Both the position numbers and the translations under genes were made by a program. Below the pieces are notes generated by a model. It was not told the origin of the DNA. It made no database searches and saw only the letters and a list, made by a program, of their open reading frames with translations. This document shows positions 33,973 to 48,299 of a stretch of DNA of 64,000 bases, piece by piece. Location of the stretch: the NCBI GenBank assembly GCA_949318235.1, contig OX439127.1, positions 4,484,436-4,548,435 on the forward strand. The letters run 5' to 3'. The DNA comes from Ecdyonurus torrentis. Taxonomy: Eukaryota > Arthropoda > Insecta > Ephemeroptera > Heptageniidae. Position 1 is the first letter of the stretch; the number at the start of each line of letters is the position of its first letter.

Positions 33973-34282
33973 AGGCGTAGAAAACCTTGAAAAAAAAAAT
34001 GTCTAATATCCTAACATATATACCTAAATGTCATCGTTGATTTGGCCGGAGCCATTGATTTCGTTTTTATTTTCTTTTTACAATATGCCAGATGCAGGTT
34101 TCTGACGTCACAGATCACTGGTTCACGCTCATGAAAAAAGGCGAGCTTTGACGTCATATACCCGTATCTACGATTTTGTGAATGGAAAATAAATGAGAAA
34201 TCAATGACTTCGGTCAAATCAAAGTTGATTTTTAGGTATGTCAAGATTTTAGACATTTTTTTGTTCAAGGTGTTTTATGCCT
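33973..34282. mobile_element. MITE family 2, copy C (full length)
   Basis: TTAA at 33969-33972 and 34283-34286. AGGCGTAGAAAACCTTGAA at left, TTCAAGGTGTTTTATGCCT at right. 310 bp, the same length as copy A. Two TGACGTCA sites at 34103 and 34149. Confidence 0.9.
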
Positions 34283-35227
34283 TTAATATGGAAAATTATT
34301 TTATTCTTTATTTTCCTCTGCTTTATTTTGCACGGTTCGTTTTTATTAAGTGAATTGGCCGGTACAGAATTAATGATAAGATAACAAAACATAGGATTCC
34401 TTGCAAATATTTGTACCTATATCATGCCATATTACACTATTTTTCAGTTTTTCCAGTATCAAAATTTCTTTAAATAATGCTGGATTAATTTTAAATTTTA
34501 ATTTAAAATCTCACAAAATTCATTATAGACATTAAATAAAGTTTTATGTAAATTGAGGAAATGAAATATAAAAACAACAACTAATTTCTACAAATTTAAT
34601 GTTGATAATAAAATATTTCTTTTTAAATTTAATTAAATTTTGCAGCTGCAAAGATTTAACGACATTTTTAGTGTTTAAATTGTGTGACTCCCAAGTCCCA
34701 ATGTTTCTCACGCTCGTGCAATACAACAAGCGCTCGGGTGCAGCAGCCACCAAACTAACTTTATTATTGTTTTACATTTGGCGTATATTTTTAATCCAGC
34801 CAAGATCCTTCTTTGGATATTGTCGGTTGGTGCGATTATCATTACAATAATTTTACATTTATTTTACTATGATTATTATACAAATAAAATCAAATAAAAT
34901 TAAGAGTATATAACTTAATTTTTACGTTTAAAATAATGTTTTTATTCTAACTTAATAATTTATAATAATATTGTAATAAATCCAATATTATTATTCTTTT
35001 CCATATTTTATCACAGATATCTGTGGAAATATAATTTGTATTATTTTTTGTTTCTTAAAAAAATAAAAATAAAGTTGGTTTGTTGTTATCTTTATAAATT
35101 AAATAAAAATCTTATGTTTTGGAGATCTCCTGCAGACTGTTCATATTCATATTTAAGGGCTAGCGTTTCGTTGGACAGGAATACACGGGCTAGCATAGGA
35201 ATTTTTTTGTTAATTTTTGTTATATCT

Positions 35228-35408
35228 AAGCTTCAAACCTCAATCTAAGCCTTATTTCTAAGTCCTAATAAGCTACAAGAATATTATGAGAAAATGTTTA
35301 CAGTCGAAATAAACTGTTATATGACAAATAAGAAAGAAATATTATTTTTCTACTATGCTAGACAATACATTAGGCACCACAAACATGGCGACAAAGTGCA
35401 AGAATGTG
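35228..35408 (+). repeat. Arm of a 180-bp dispersed inverted repeat
   Basis: AAGCTTCAAACCTCAATC...TAATAAGCT...CAATACATTAGGCACCACAA...CATGGCGACAAAG is found again as its complement at 38576-38764. Confidence 0.8.
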
Positions 35409-35661
35409 CAACGGGTCTATTAACCAGTATTTTATAGCTTCCTCCCTTATTATTATTTTTTTATTTTTATTTATTTTTTTCCAATTTGCAAAAAATTTTA
35501 AAACTATAGGTACTAAATTGTAACGCCAATAAATGTTTTATGAACTTTCATCATTAGCAATAAGAATTAGCGTTGTAGGTATACTGAAAATAAAATTATC
35601 AACAAACATTATCAATATCATCTTTTTTAAGCGATGGTTATTGCATAGTATTTTAAATTGC

Positions 35662-35670
<9 letters not shown>

Positions 35671-35712
<42 letters not shown>
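35671..35712. repeat. Poly-A run
   Basis: About 42 consecutive A. Confidence 0.95.
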
Positions 35713-35714
<2 letters not shown>

Positions 35715-36303
35715 ATTTTGCCCAACGTATATGATAAAGTAATAAAATTAATTTAGCTTTCTTATCTGAGCGTCACGGGCTCTGAAACTTATCTTTTTTT
35801 AGGAACTTCTTTACCATTGACTTTGAAATCTACATTATATCATTACAAATAAAGGACACTTAAAATGGCTGCCTTTAAATTGTACTTACAATTACAACCC
35901 TAAAATATATATTTAAATATAAAAAAAACTATGAAAAGCCTAACTAGCTTCAAATTGTACGTAAACTTGACGTTCTCTGACTGAATCAATAATGTCAATT
36001 GTCAAAGTAAAACAGTTGGGTTAAATTGAGAGGTTGTACGTATTATGTAAGTATAATACTCGTTATATGTCATTTATTGCATTAACATTAATGTGTTGCT
36101 ATTTTAGAATTGCCTAAATTTGTGTTTTATAACATTATTACCATGTTGTGGCAATGAAAAATAAAATTGTAAATAAATGGAAGTAAAATTACGTTGCTAT
36201 GCCGTTTATTGAAAAAAATTAAAAATATAAAATTTCTACTTTTAAATGAACGTTACAAGAAAGTCCTTTCTTATATATAAATTAGTTATTTATGTATTTA
36301 TAC

Positions 36304-36572
36304 TAAAGGCATAGCCAATATTAAAACATTAGCATTTACATTACAAAACACTTGATGGGACTTACATAAATAACATTAATTAGTCTCAAAACCCAACTGT
36401 AACGCCGTAGCAGTGATCAGAAATTTTCTAAAACAAGTTTTTGCCTGTTTCTGACGTCATAAACAAAAATATTTACGCAAATTCCCTATACCTTACAGTT
36501 TTTTACGCTCTCTTGTAGGGCCACATTTACATTCTGGTAAAAATTATCACCAGTTTTGTAGGTTTTGTAGGG
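36304..36572 (+). mobile_element. MITE family 3, copy D (right end lost)
   Basis: AAAGGCATAGCCAATATTAA start, CACTTGATGGGACTTAC, TGACGTCA at 36454, CGCTCTCTTGTAGGGCCAC. It ends in a short GTTTTGTAGG duplication instead of the usual terminus. Confidence 0.8.
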
Positions 36573-36739
36573 GTTCATAGTATTTTATATTTTCTGAAAA
36601 ATTAAGTTTAATTAAGCTATACTTGTGTATTTCTTCAGTAATAAACATTAAAATATAGACACACGGATTCTATATATGTTTGCTAATTAGATTAATTAAT
36701 AATAAAGTAGGTGTTTAATTTGCAATTCTTACTTTTTTT

Positions 36740-36775
<36 letters not shown>

Positions 36776-37334
36776 TTACATTTTCTGATATCGCAAGTTT
36801 ATGTTTTGTATTACAGACTAATTAAAAATATTAGCTTTATATTTTGGATTAATATAATGCAAGTTTTATTTTTGTCTTTTTTTTTTTTTATTAGTCATCT
36901 TTCTTGCCTTATTTATTTTTAAAATATAAATTATTTTTTTAATATTGGTAAGAAATACATGTTTAAATGAACACTGATTCAAACAAAAATAAGTACAAAA
37001 TACACGTTTTTTATTATGCTCCTAAATTATTTTTATCTATAAACATTGATCTATAACACACGTAATTTATGCTGCATTTATGTTATATAGCATTTAAATC
37101 TTGCTACATTAGAACAACATAAATGCTATATGCTATGTTATGCTGTATGTAACATTTTATATATAGGCTATCGGCTACTTTTATGAAGGATAGCATTGAG
37201 TTTATGCTAGACATAACTTACTAAAGAAATTGTGCTGAAAATGAGCTAGCATAATTATTATACTTATTCATTTTTGTTCGTGCATACAGTGGTTATGGTA
37301 TGCTAAAATGTAAGAGAGATGGGATGGACAGAGG

Positions 37335-37474
<140 letters not shown>

Positions 37475-37892
37475 TGCTCCTGAAAATGTGGATGCATTTT
37501 TTACAACTCAACTCAAAGTATTAGCCCTAAAACCTCAATACGTTCTTTCAAAAGTTATTATTTAGAAATATGATAATTCTATTAAAGCGTTTTTAATTTT
37601 ATATTCTTACGTACATTTTACGTAAGCACATTTAAATATGAATTATTATTATTTACGAGAGAAATATTTTTTTACTAAAAATACTTTATCAAGAAACAAA
37701 AAAGAGCTTTTTTATTCTAAATAAAATGATTTTAACAACGTTTATTTCTGATTACTGATTAAAACTAAACTAGCAAAGTTACAGCAAGCCGCACAATGCT
37801 GGCGAGCGAGCTTGTTCACCGCACTCTGTGCTCCGCACATAGCATAATACCATCATTAATAAATACTTAGGCCGAAGCTACTTGCTGCAGAG

Positions 37893-38173
37893 GTTGTATG
37901 CGCATGACGTCATATTAAATGCGCTTGGACGTCATACTGAAGTATTATATAATTTGCTCAGCACAACACAAACTACGTTTTTGGCCATTTTCTTTGGGTA
38001 ATCGGTTATTTTATTTTTTTTTCTCACAAATTTTATATAATATACTATTTTAACCAATGCTCTCCAAAATCTTGCATAGTATTTTTAAAATAGCAAAATG
38101 AGTCATTTTCATATGCAGCCCATGTTATTGAGTGGTTCAACATGGCGTCGACTTTAACATGTATGCACCCAAT
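37893..38173 (+). mobile_element. MITE family 1, copy 11
   Basis: TTGTATGCGCATGACGTCAT (TGACGTCA at 37905), CTTTAACATGTATGCACCC at right. The same insertion site, after GCTTGCTGCAGAGG-like sequence, is seen for copy 12, so it was present before the duplication. Confidence 0.85.
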
Positions 38174-38575
38174 GAAAATCAGCGAAAATGTATAATTTTT
38201 TTTAACGAAAATAAATTTTGATTTAATTTTTTACTAGCCAAAGAATTTATTTGACTCACCTATAAGTTATGGTATTTTTTGACAACAAATATCATTTGAC
38301 AAAAAGATCTATCAGAAGCAAAGAAAGCTTCACCAGACGCAACTCTTGTATAATATCATTATTTATAGGACTTAACGTAAAACGTGACCATCTTGGACCG
38401 GAAATTGCTAAAAGAAAAACTATATTTTCACAATAATTTTTTGTACATTATTTATTTCCAACAAAACAAAATTTATAATTTTCAAATAAAATCGAGTTAA
38501 TTGAAAATATATATATTTTTTTTTGTTCCAAAAAATAATAATAATAATATCTTTAATTTAGTACTCTAGACCCCT

Positions 38576-38764
38576 CTTGCACATATTTGCGCTTTGTCGC
38601 CATGTTTGTGGTGCCTAATGTATTGTTCAGCATAGGAGAAACATCACTTCTCCTAATTTATAAAAAAAAAAAAGGTTATTTCAACTGAACGAATTTTTCT
38701 CGTATTCTTTGAGCTTATTAGGAGCTAGTAGAAATAAGGCTTTGATTGAGGTTTGAAGCTTCTT
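38576..38764 (-). repeat. Second arm of the 180-bp dispersed inverted repeat
   Basis: Complement of 35228-35408 with a poly-A insertion near 38661. Confidence 0.8.
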
Positions 38765-39137
38765 TTGCTATTAAAAAATAAAACTGGCACTTGCAGTTTG
38801 TATTAGATAATTAATACAATATTATGCTCACCTTCACTTTGTACAAGAAGAATTCTTGTGTTCTTGTTGCAAGAAAAGAAGCAACTTTTCACATAATAAT
38901 ATTAAGAAAAATAATCGGGCAAAGCACTAAAAAATGATTAATTGAAAGTAAAATAAAATTAAACCATAAAAATTTAAACCTTTGACAATATGTGATGATT
39001 TTTTATCTTTATGAACTACTTTTGTGGTTGGTGCTTACTATGATTAGTGATTTGTTTATGTTATAAAAGTTGCACTTGCAGTTTTGAATATGCATGGTGC
39101 TTTTCATCAACCTTTTTACGCGCTTCATTGCATTTGT

Positions 39138-39138
<1 letters not shown>

Positions 39139-39184
<46 letters not shown>

Positions 39185-39304
39185 ACATACAGAAAGAGAG
39201 TGACAGAAACAGAGAGAGAGAGAGACAGTGAAACATACAGAAAGAGAGTGACAGAGACAGAGAGAGAGAGAGAGAGACAGTGAAACATACAGAAAGAGAG
39301 TGAC

Positions 39305-39397
<93 letters not shown>

Positions 39398-39437
39398 CAG
39401 AAAGAGAGTGACAGAGAGACAGAGAAAGAGAGAGATA
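39139..39437. repeat. (GA)n with an embedded ~50-bp minisatellite
   Basis: TGAAACATACAGAAAGAGAG recurs at about 39180, 39230 and 39282, separated by GACAGAGACAGAGAG stretches, followed by pure GA. A single unit also appears at 40568. Confidence 0.9.
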
Positions 39438-39440
39438 GTA

Positions 39441-39474
<34 letters not shown>

Positions 39475-40479
39475 TTTTTACTGTGTGATCCCTTTTTTTG
39501 CCACTTGCAGTTTCTATCAGATAATTGGCACTGTATTATTCTCACCTTCACCTTGAATCAACTATAAGATTCCGGTGTTGGTGATAAAAGAGAAGAAAGA
39601 ACTCTTCATATAATAATATTTTTTAAAAATCAGACAAAGCACTAAAAAAATGATAAAACGAATACAGAGATAAAAATTAAACTATAAAAATTTGACCTTT
39701 GACAATATATGATGATTTTTTTATCTTTATGAACTACTTTTGTGGTGGTGTTTACTATGATTAGTGATTTGTTTATGTTATAAAAGTTGTACTTGCAGTT
39801 TTGAATATGCATGTTGCTTTTCATCAAGCATTTTACGCACTTCATTGCAAATGTTATAATTAAGACCAAACGATAAACTATCGCATAACAGCTGAAATGA
39901 GTATGAATTAAATTTTTTTTAAATTTAAAAAGTTTTACTCTATTTTTATGTAAATTAAAAATGTAGTGTTTCATATTTTAATTATGTACATAATAATATA
40001 TGTGTGAAATAGTGCTATCACAGTAAAAGAGATACTGTCCACATTCTAATTTACTTCTAAGTAAGTTATGTTGTATATCCATGTTTTAAACTGACTGCTG
40101 ACTTATTGCTCTTTATGAAACTTTAAAATAATAATATTGATATTTTTAATTGGTAAGAAATACGTGCAAACACTGATTGAAACAAAACTAAGCACAAAGT
40201 CCTCGTTTTTTATTATGCTTCTGAAATCTTTTTTTCTAAATGGAACTATAACATACGTAATTTATGCTGCATTTATGTCATTATAGCACTTTGATCTTGC
40301 TAAATTAGAAACACATGAATAATTATGCCATGTAACATAGTTATTTTATTATAAAGAATATAGCATAGAGATTTTGCTGAACATTAAAAATTGTGCTGAA
40401 ATGAGCTAGCATAAATATTGTGTCATAGACGTCTATGTATTGTGTGTTCATTTTTGTCCGTGCATGTCCGTGGTAGAGA

Positions 40480-40484
<5 letters not shown>

Positions 40485-40553
<69 letters not shown>

Positions 40554-40615
40554 GAGAGAGTGAGTGAGTGAAACATACAGAAAGAGAGAGAGAGAGTGAC
40601 AGAGACAGAGAGATA
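40485..40615. repeat. (GA)n with one minisatellite unit
   Basis: GA run followed by GTGAGTGAGTGAAACATACA and ACAGAGACAGAGAG. Confidence 0.9.
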
Positions 40616-41629
40616 GTATTATTTTTACTGTGTGATCCCTTTTTTTTGCCACTTGCAGTTTCTATCAGATAATTGGTATTGTATATTATTCTCACCTTCA
40701 CCCTTCACCTTGAATCAAGAATCAAGTATATAAGATTCCGGTGTTAGTGTTACAAGAGAAGAAAGATCTTTTCACATAATAATATTTAAAAAATACTACC
40801 AGGCAAAACACTAAAAAATGATAAAACGAATACAGAGATAAAAATTAAACTAAAAAAAATTGACCTTTCACAATATATGATGATTTTTTATCTTTATGAA
40901 CTACTTTTGTGGTGGTATTTACTATGATTAGTAATTTGTTTATTTTATAAAATATGTACTTTCAGTTTTGAATATGCATGGTGCGTTTCATCAAGCTTAT
41001 TACGCGCTTCATTGCATTTGTTATAATTAAGACCAAACGATAAACTATCGGATATTACTTAACAGTTAAAATGTGTATGAATTAAATTTTTTTTTAAATT
41101 TTCAAAAATGTTTTAATTTATTTTTATATAATTTAAAAATGTAGTATTTCATATGTTGCTGATGTAAATAATAATATGTGTGAAATAGTGCTACAGTAAG
41201 TGACATACTGTCCACATCCTAATTTACTTCTAAGTAAGTTATGTTGTATATCCATTGCATGTTTTAAACTGACTGCTGACTTTTATTGCTCTTTATGAAA
41301 CTTTAAAATAATAATATTGAAATTTTTTTATTGGTAAGAAATACGTGCGAACACTGATTGAATCAAAACTAAGTACAAAGTCCTCGTTTTTTATTATGCT
41401 TCTGAAATCTTTTTTCTCTATGGAACTATAACATACGTAATTTATGCTGCATTTATGTCATTATAGCACTTTGCTAAATTAGAACAACATGAATAATTAT
41501 GCTATGTAACATAGTTATTATAAAGAATATAGCGTAGAGATTTTGCTGAACCTTAAAAATTGTGCTGAAATGAGCTAGCATAAATATAATGTGTTCATTT
41601 ATGTCCGTGTATGTCCGTGGTAGAGAGAA

Positions 41630-41652
41630 ACAGAGAGAGAGAGATAGAGAGC

Positions 41653-41705
<53 letters not shown>
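41630..41705. repeat. (GA)n microsatellite
   Basis: GA run with a GCCAGT interruption. Confidence 0.93.
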
Positions 41706-41706
<1 letters not shown>

Positions 41707-42234
41707 CCTGAGAATGTGGATGCAATTTTTACAACTCAACTCAAAGTATTTGACACAAATCCTCAAAATGTTCATACAAAACCTATAACTTAGAATTATG
41801 ATATATATATAGTATATCTTCTTTAATTTTATTTTCTTAAGTACATTTTACAAAGCACATTTAAATATGTATTATTATTATAATTTACGATAGAAATAAT
41901 TTTTTACTAAACTTGTTTTCCAAATAATAGAGCGAGGTTATTTTATTTCAAATGAATTAATTTGAACAACGTTAATTGGGATTTCAACTAGAATAGTAAA
42001 GTTACAGCAAGCCACAATGCAAGTGAGCGAATTCTGTGCTCCGCACATAACATACACTCTGGCCGAAACAACGTCGTTCCACCAAAAGCTGTATCCGCGG
42101 TGCTAAACCAATCAGAGAGCGTGTTATAAACCGACTAGCCAATCACAGTTGACTTCACATAGTTAATTACACTGTATCCGCTCGAACTAGTATTGGGAGA
42201 ATTGTAATAGTTAGGCCGAAGCTACTTGCTGCAG

Positions 42235-42523
42235 AGGGTGTATGCACATGACGTCATATTTAATGCGCTTGGACGTCATACTGGTGTAATGAATAACATT
42301 GCTCAGCACAGGACAAACTGCGTTGATGGCTTTTTTCTATGGGAAATCAGTCATTTTTTTAATATTTTTTTTTCTTACAAATTTTATAGATACTAATTTT
42401 ACCAATTCTCTCTAATATATTGCTTAGTATATATTTTTAAACTTCCAAAATAAGTTTTATTCTTACACAGCTCATGTTATTTAGTGGTTCAACACGGCGT
42501 TGACCTAAATATGAAGGCACCCT
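42235..42523 (+). mobile_element. MITE family 1, copy 12
   Basis: AGGGTGTATGCACATGACGT start, TGACGTCA at 42249, GAAGGCACCCT at right. Orthologous by duplication to copy 11. Confidence 0.85.
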
Positions 42524-42530
42524 GTAGAAA

Positions 42531-43089
42531 ATCAGCGCAACTGTAATACTTTTGTTTTTTTAACCTAAATTAAAGTTTAATATGCTATTCCTTATTAGAA
42601 ATAGTTTGTTTTTTTGCTCACCTAAATTATGATATTATTTTTTGATAACAAATGTATGCAATGACCTATTTTACCAAAATATTTATCAGAACCATAGAAA
42701 ACTTAACCAGACGCAACTCTTCAAGATCATTATTTATATTTATAGAACTTAAAAATGCTTACATTTAAATACCATCACTGCACTAAATTGTGCTAATTTT
42801 TAATTAAAAGAAATTATCTCATAAATATCTGCAAATAAGTGATGTAGCCCCTTATAATACTATATAGAAACAAGAAATCTAACATTTAAATCAGTAAAAT
42901 AAAAATTAATTATTTTCATTTTGAGACACATACTATGACTTGCTTCCCAACACCTTAAAAAACATTGAAATACAAAAAAAAAAAATAAAAAATATAATAA
43001 AACATACTAACTAAATAAGAATATTTTAACATAAATAAATCATTCCAGAATGAGTTCGAAATAGCGTACAACTCTGTGGTGAATGGATT
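42531..43089. other. Gene-free AT-rich gap
   Basis: Nothing recognised apart from short poly-A. Confidence 0.5.
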
Positions 43090-43161
43090 ATTTCCTATGC
43101 GGCCCATGTTATTGAGTGATCCATAATGGCGTCGACTTTAATATGAATGCATACAACCTAT
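43090..43161 (+). mobile_element. MITE family 1, copy 13 (right end only)
   Basis: GCGGCCCATGTTATTGAGTG and GGCGTCGACTTTAATATGAA then CATACAACCTATA. Confidence 0.75.
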
Positions 43162-43174
43162 AACAAATTTCTAT

Positions 43175-43479
43175 AGGGTGTATGCACATGACTTCATAAT
43201 CAATGCACTTCGTCATCATACTGGAGCGATGAACTACATTGCTCAGCATAGGACAAACTTTTTGTGTGGCAATTTTCTAAAATAGCACAAATCTATTAGC
43301 CAATATATAAATTGGTTAATTTGTTTTGTTATTCTTATTTTTCTCGTATACTTGAGATACTAATTTAAGCTATAAACAGCATAAAATCTCTTTAAAATAT
43401 TACCAGTATTTTTAAACTGTTAAAAAGAGCTATTTTCCTATGCGGTTCATGTCGACTTTAACATGAATGCACACACCCT
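43175..43479 (+). mobile_element. MITE family 1, copy 14 (full length)
   Basis: AGGGTGTATGCACATGACTT to ATGAATGCACACACCCT. It follows copy 13 in the same orientation after 13 bp. Confidence 0.85.
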
Positions 43480-44088
43480 TCATCTTATATATCCTAAAAT
43501 CCTAATGTATAGTAATTTATGTTGATAGCATAAATGTTGTTTAGTTGTATACATAATATATACAATAAACGTTTCAACTTTTCATAGTAAATATAGACTT
43601 AAAGCATTTATATTTTTCTACTGTAAATTACTTTGAATAATATTTAAATTTTAATTATATAAATATAATTAAAAGAAAAATAATTGATATGGTCTGATAT
43701 ATTTTTTTATTCGTTAAATTATTTTGGAAATAAAATTAGCAGTGATATAAAATTAACACATAATATTATATTCTAAAATTAAAAGTTTATTGTTTAGGTT
43801 CAGATAAATCACATTTATATTATACAAAATAGCATTACAAGAAGAGTAATCTCATCAATTTAGTGCTATACTATTAGCCATTTCGTTAATTATCAATTCC
43901 TTGTTCAAATTGAAAGTCATTCTTCTTTCTAAATGCATGAAGACCCCAAGACTGAGAAATATACAAAGTTTTTTTTAAAGATCTTAAGCTTTACCGCTGA
44001 GAAAATATAGATTCATAATAACGAGTTACTGTTTAAACTTTTGTCTACCAAATTATAGGTTTGTACTAAGATCTAAGATTTACATATC

Positions 44089-44132
<44 letters not shown>

Positions 44133-44990
44133 TAAATTCAGAGTAAACTATAGCATAAAAAAGAAAGAAAGCTACATAAGTATTTGTCTCGTTAGAAATA
44201 ATTTCTTTTTTATATTAAGTGCTATACAAGTATACGCACGAGTATACGTAGTTTGTACTACAGTTTTCTCACTTCAACAGATGCGTATATAACGTTTCTT
44301 TTTTCTTTTTAAGTTGACTTTTCAAAGTAAGAGAATCTTACATAGTCATCGGCATCATCATATCATTATAAAAGTATAGTAATTAAGCCTAACAGTTGTA
44401 AGCAATTTAAATTATAAACACCAGCAATTAAAAAATATTGCAATGGAAACAAATTAAACGTTTTAGTTTAAATAATTCAACTAAAAAAACTTCATTTAAA
44501 TATCATAAAATTTAAAATACATTTTTTTTCCTTTTCCAAGAATGGGCAGCAAGAGGTCAAACAGGTCAACACACACAGATTATTTTGACTTGTTTACAAT
44601 TAATGTATAAGTATAATCATATAATAAAGAATAAAGAATGGTATAATTAATAAATAATGTAATACAAAATACAATATAATATTTATGACAAATCTACTTT
44701 GCATTCGTACAATTTGTATAATGTAATGTAGCGAAGTTGTTGAGTCTTTATTCTTGTCCGTGCTTATTTCAATCAACAGTGCAAGCTGATATTGCTGCTG
44801 GAAGTTGCACGTGTGAGATGTGACAATTAAACATGAGTTCGTGCTTTTTTATATTTATCACTTCACATTCTTTACTATATGGAGTCATTTGCTTTGCCTA
44901 TACTGTTGTTTATAGTACTTGACATAAGTATCTTATTATGCAGACTAAACACCTACGACTGAGTGCTCTTGTATGGAGCGTATAGGGGCA
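43480..44990. other. Gene-free stretch with a 33-bp poly-T
   Basis: Poly-T at 44092-44130. Part belongs to the right copy of the 32-36 kb duplication. No gene seen. Confidence 0.5.
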
Positions 44991-44993
44991 ATC

Positions 44994-45167
44994 ATTCATA
45001 TAAAAGTCGACGTCATATGTGAGCATTAAATAACATAGGCCGGTATGGGAAAATAATACACTAAAATACTTTTCAATATTTTTGAGAGCATTGATGCTGT
45101 TAACAGGTTGAAGGTTGAATTATAGTTCTTCAAGAATGCAAGAAAAATAGTATAATAACAAAACACA
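44994..45167 (-). mobile_element. MITE family 1, copy 15 (truncated)
   Basis: AGGGGCAATCATTCATATAA, GTCGACGTCATATGTGAGCA, ATGCTGTTAACAGGTTGAA. The CRE-bearing end is missing. Confidence 0.8.
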
Positions 45168-45255
45168 AATCAAGCGCGAGGTAAAATAGCTCTTTGTAAT
45201 TTTGTACTCTTTTGCAATGCGTAACCATCTCATGTTTTCTGTACAGATTTTTTAC

Positions 45256-45292
<37 letters not shown>

Positions 45293-45961
45293 GACTTGGC
45301 CATACAATATAATTAGATGAAGATTTCAGTTGACGTGAATTTTCTTGTCTAACTTGCACCACAAAATTATACTTAATATCGTAACATAAAATTAAGTTTG
45401 TGTGTACTTATAAAATACTGTATGCAAAACATCCGCGCATTTTCTTTTTCTTTTATTAATATTCATACAAGATTTATCACACAGTAAATAATATTTTATG
45501 TTTGAATAGTTGAGAAATTAAATATATAAATAAAAACTTATTTCTCCAAGTTTAATGTAGATAATAAAAATATTTATTTTTAAAAATTAATTAAATTTTG
45601 CAGCTGCAAAGATTTATGTTTTTTTTTAATGTTTTACTTGTGTGATTCACAATATTTCCCACGCTCATGAAGTACAAGTGCGAGTGTGTGATGCCTTTTC
45701 GTGTGCATCATTATAACATTATAGTATTATGTAATATGAATGTACATTGTACATGTACATATATACTCGTTGTGCAATTTAAGTTTATGCAACATAAACG
45801 TGTTGCTGTTTTAGAATTGGCTAAATTTGTGTTTTACAACATTATTGCCATGTTGTGGCAACGTAAAATAATATATATGTAAATAAATTATAGTAAAATT
45901 AGGTTCCTGGCTACTTTTAAAATAAACATAAAAGAACTACTTTTATTGACTAAGAATAAGA

Positions 45962-46136
45962 AAGGAACAACTGTTTTGAAGCTGACTATAAGTGTTTTCA
46001 GTTATATCCACTTCCGTTTCTCCTTACTACGCATGCGCATTACGTAAAAACGTACGAAAAAACGGAAGCGGATTTAAGCGAAATCGATTATTTATACAGT
46101 AGTTGGCGTCAAAACAGTTGTTCCTTATATGGTCAA
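45962..46136. mobile_element. Palindromic MITE with AAGGAACAACTGTTTTGA ends
   Basis: AAGGAACAACTGTTTTGA at left, TCAAAACAGTTGTTCCTT at right; inside, ATCCACTTCCGTTT pairs with AAACGGAAGCGGAT. About 175 bp, centred on GCATGCGC. Confidence 0.88.
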
Positions 46137-46730
46137 TATAAACAAATTAATATATTGATTTATAATGATTTGATTATTAGGTTACATCATTATTTATTTA
46201 GTGAGTCTTCTCTCTTTGTCTAGCCAAAAGTGACAAAAATAAATCAAAACTTAAATTGCATGTGCAAAATTGAATGAGTTTATTTTCATGTTTTTGTGTG
46301 GCTGTTATTAATGCCACTGCAACAAGAGCAACTTGGTTTATCAAACTATCACGTGAAAATAGTAATGACACGTAATATCATAATAATCAATAATATCATG
46401 TGTGTGGGTTCGCCTAGACGTCGACCCAAGGACACTTGGATGCATGCGCTCTTCTCGTGGAATTTTCTTAACAATAATTTATCAGAGAAAGAAACCATAA
46501 CAGTGAAATTATTGTTGTGATGCAATAAAATGCGACAAGATAAGCAATTTTTTTAAGCTGTTTTTTTTATTTTTTTTTTCAAAACATTTGTTCAATATTA
46601 ACAACACTTCACAAAAAAAAAATAATAATAATGAAAAAAAAAAGTAAAAGAAAAAGTAAAACAAAAACAACTTCCAAAACTTCAAAAAATGCTCTTGAAT
46701 TCTTCTTACTAGCGGTTCTTGCACTACACT

Positions 46731-46734
<4 letters not shown>

Positions 46735-46785
<51 letters not shown>
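46735..46785. repeat. (GA)n microsatellite
   Basis: Pure GA run. Confidence 0.95.
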
Positions 46786-46786
<1 letters not shown>

Positions 46787-47672
46787 GCTCCTTAGTTTCC
46801 TATATGGATGAAATATTTACGAATAAAACAAATTATATATTCACATAAAATCTCAAATTTCATAAAAAAATTCTAAAGCTTAGATGAATTGATTTGTGAA
46901 TCGGATATCGAAAGTACGTGTAATTTTTATATAGCGTTTTCACTTTATATTTTTATATCCTTAATTACAATTATATTGTTATGCAAAAAATGTTTTTGAT
47001 TCTTTTTTTCTTGTTAGAGCTTTCGATATTTTTATTATTTTTTGTTTACTTTGTGTAAAATCGCTAGATATTTATCGCTGCAAAAAATTTTATCACAATT
47101 TTATAATTATTTTTACAATAAAGCTAAGGTAAAAATAAAAATAATATTTTAATAATACTAAATATGAGTACCAATAGATGGATTTTTTTGCTATAACTTA
47201 TGAAAAAAATAAGTTGCGAGTTTTCAAAGTCCGTCAAGAACGTATAAAATGAGACAATTTTAAATACTTTTAGCATAGTCCTATTTTTATTTGCTCGGTC
47301 GTGACTATATAACAAGCAAAAAATAGACAGTTTTAGACCCACTTTTAGGCCATTTTTTCTACCCCAAATTTAGACCAAATTCAAATGTTCTTTTCGATCA
47401 GTTAACGCAAAATATAATCTATTAGAATAAAAAGTTTGCTGAGCTCAAATCTCTATCTGTCGTATTTTTAGATTTATATAAAGGTTTTCAAAACACGAGT
47501 TTTTATTACGAGTTTGCTGCATTTCTTTACATGTATTGGCGAGATGAGACCTTTTGGAGAGTTGCAGAATAATGAGGGGAGCCCTTTTGTCCCAAAAACT
47601 ACAGTCTAATTTATTTTGTTATTATTATTATAATTCAACTACACATGGTAGTTGTGGTGGTAACTATATTAT
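46786..47672. other. Gene-free AT-rich gap
   Basis: No gene, RNA or repeat recognised. Confidence 0.5.
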
Positions 47673-47881
<209 letters not shown>

Positions 47882-47989
47882 CAGTGAACTGTTTCAAGGT
47901 ATTGTTAACAGGTGTTTTGACCGCTCTCGTCGTACAACTTTCCTGTTTTAACTTGAGTCTCTCAAAGTGATACTAATTTATAACTATAG

Positions 47990-48232
<243 letters not shown>

Positions 48233-48299
48233 TAGATGAAGCAATAGAATGATTGTTGCTTAAATGTATACATTGAATATTATTTGCTATAAATTGTAT

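Larger units (their letters stand above)
32390..36200 (+). repeat. Segmental duplication, left copy (partner at about 43990-45900)
   Basis: Anchors in the same order: TTTACCGCTGA...GTCTAAACTTTTGTC (32396 and 43990), AATTTTGCAGCTGCAAAGATTTA (about 34637 and 45595), and TTTAGAATTG(C/G)CTAAATTTGTG (36102 and 45811). The offset shrinks from 11.6 to 9.7 kb, so insertions have accumulated in one or both copies. No gene in either. Confidence 0.7.
38785..41330 (+). repeat. Tandem array of about 1.1-kb units
   Basis: CACTTGCAGTTT...CTCACCTTCAC...AAGCACTAAAAAATGAT...GATGATTTTTTATCTTTATG AACTACTTTTGTGG occurs at about 38785, 39498 and 40648. The second and third copies extend through GGACTATAACATACG-type sequence and a (GA)n tract, roughly 1.1 kb each. 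The first copy is shorter. No coding content. Confidence 0.8.
41330..42530 (+). repeat. Segmental duplication copy B (partner 36940-38180)
   Basis: Collinear with copy A at an offset near 4.38 kb. It holds an extra segment at about 42060-42210 (AACAACGTCG...CGCTCGAACTAG) not seen in copy A. Confidence 0.82.
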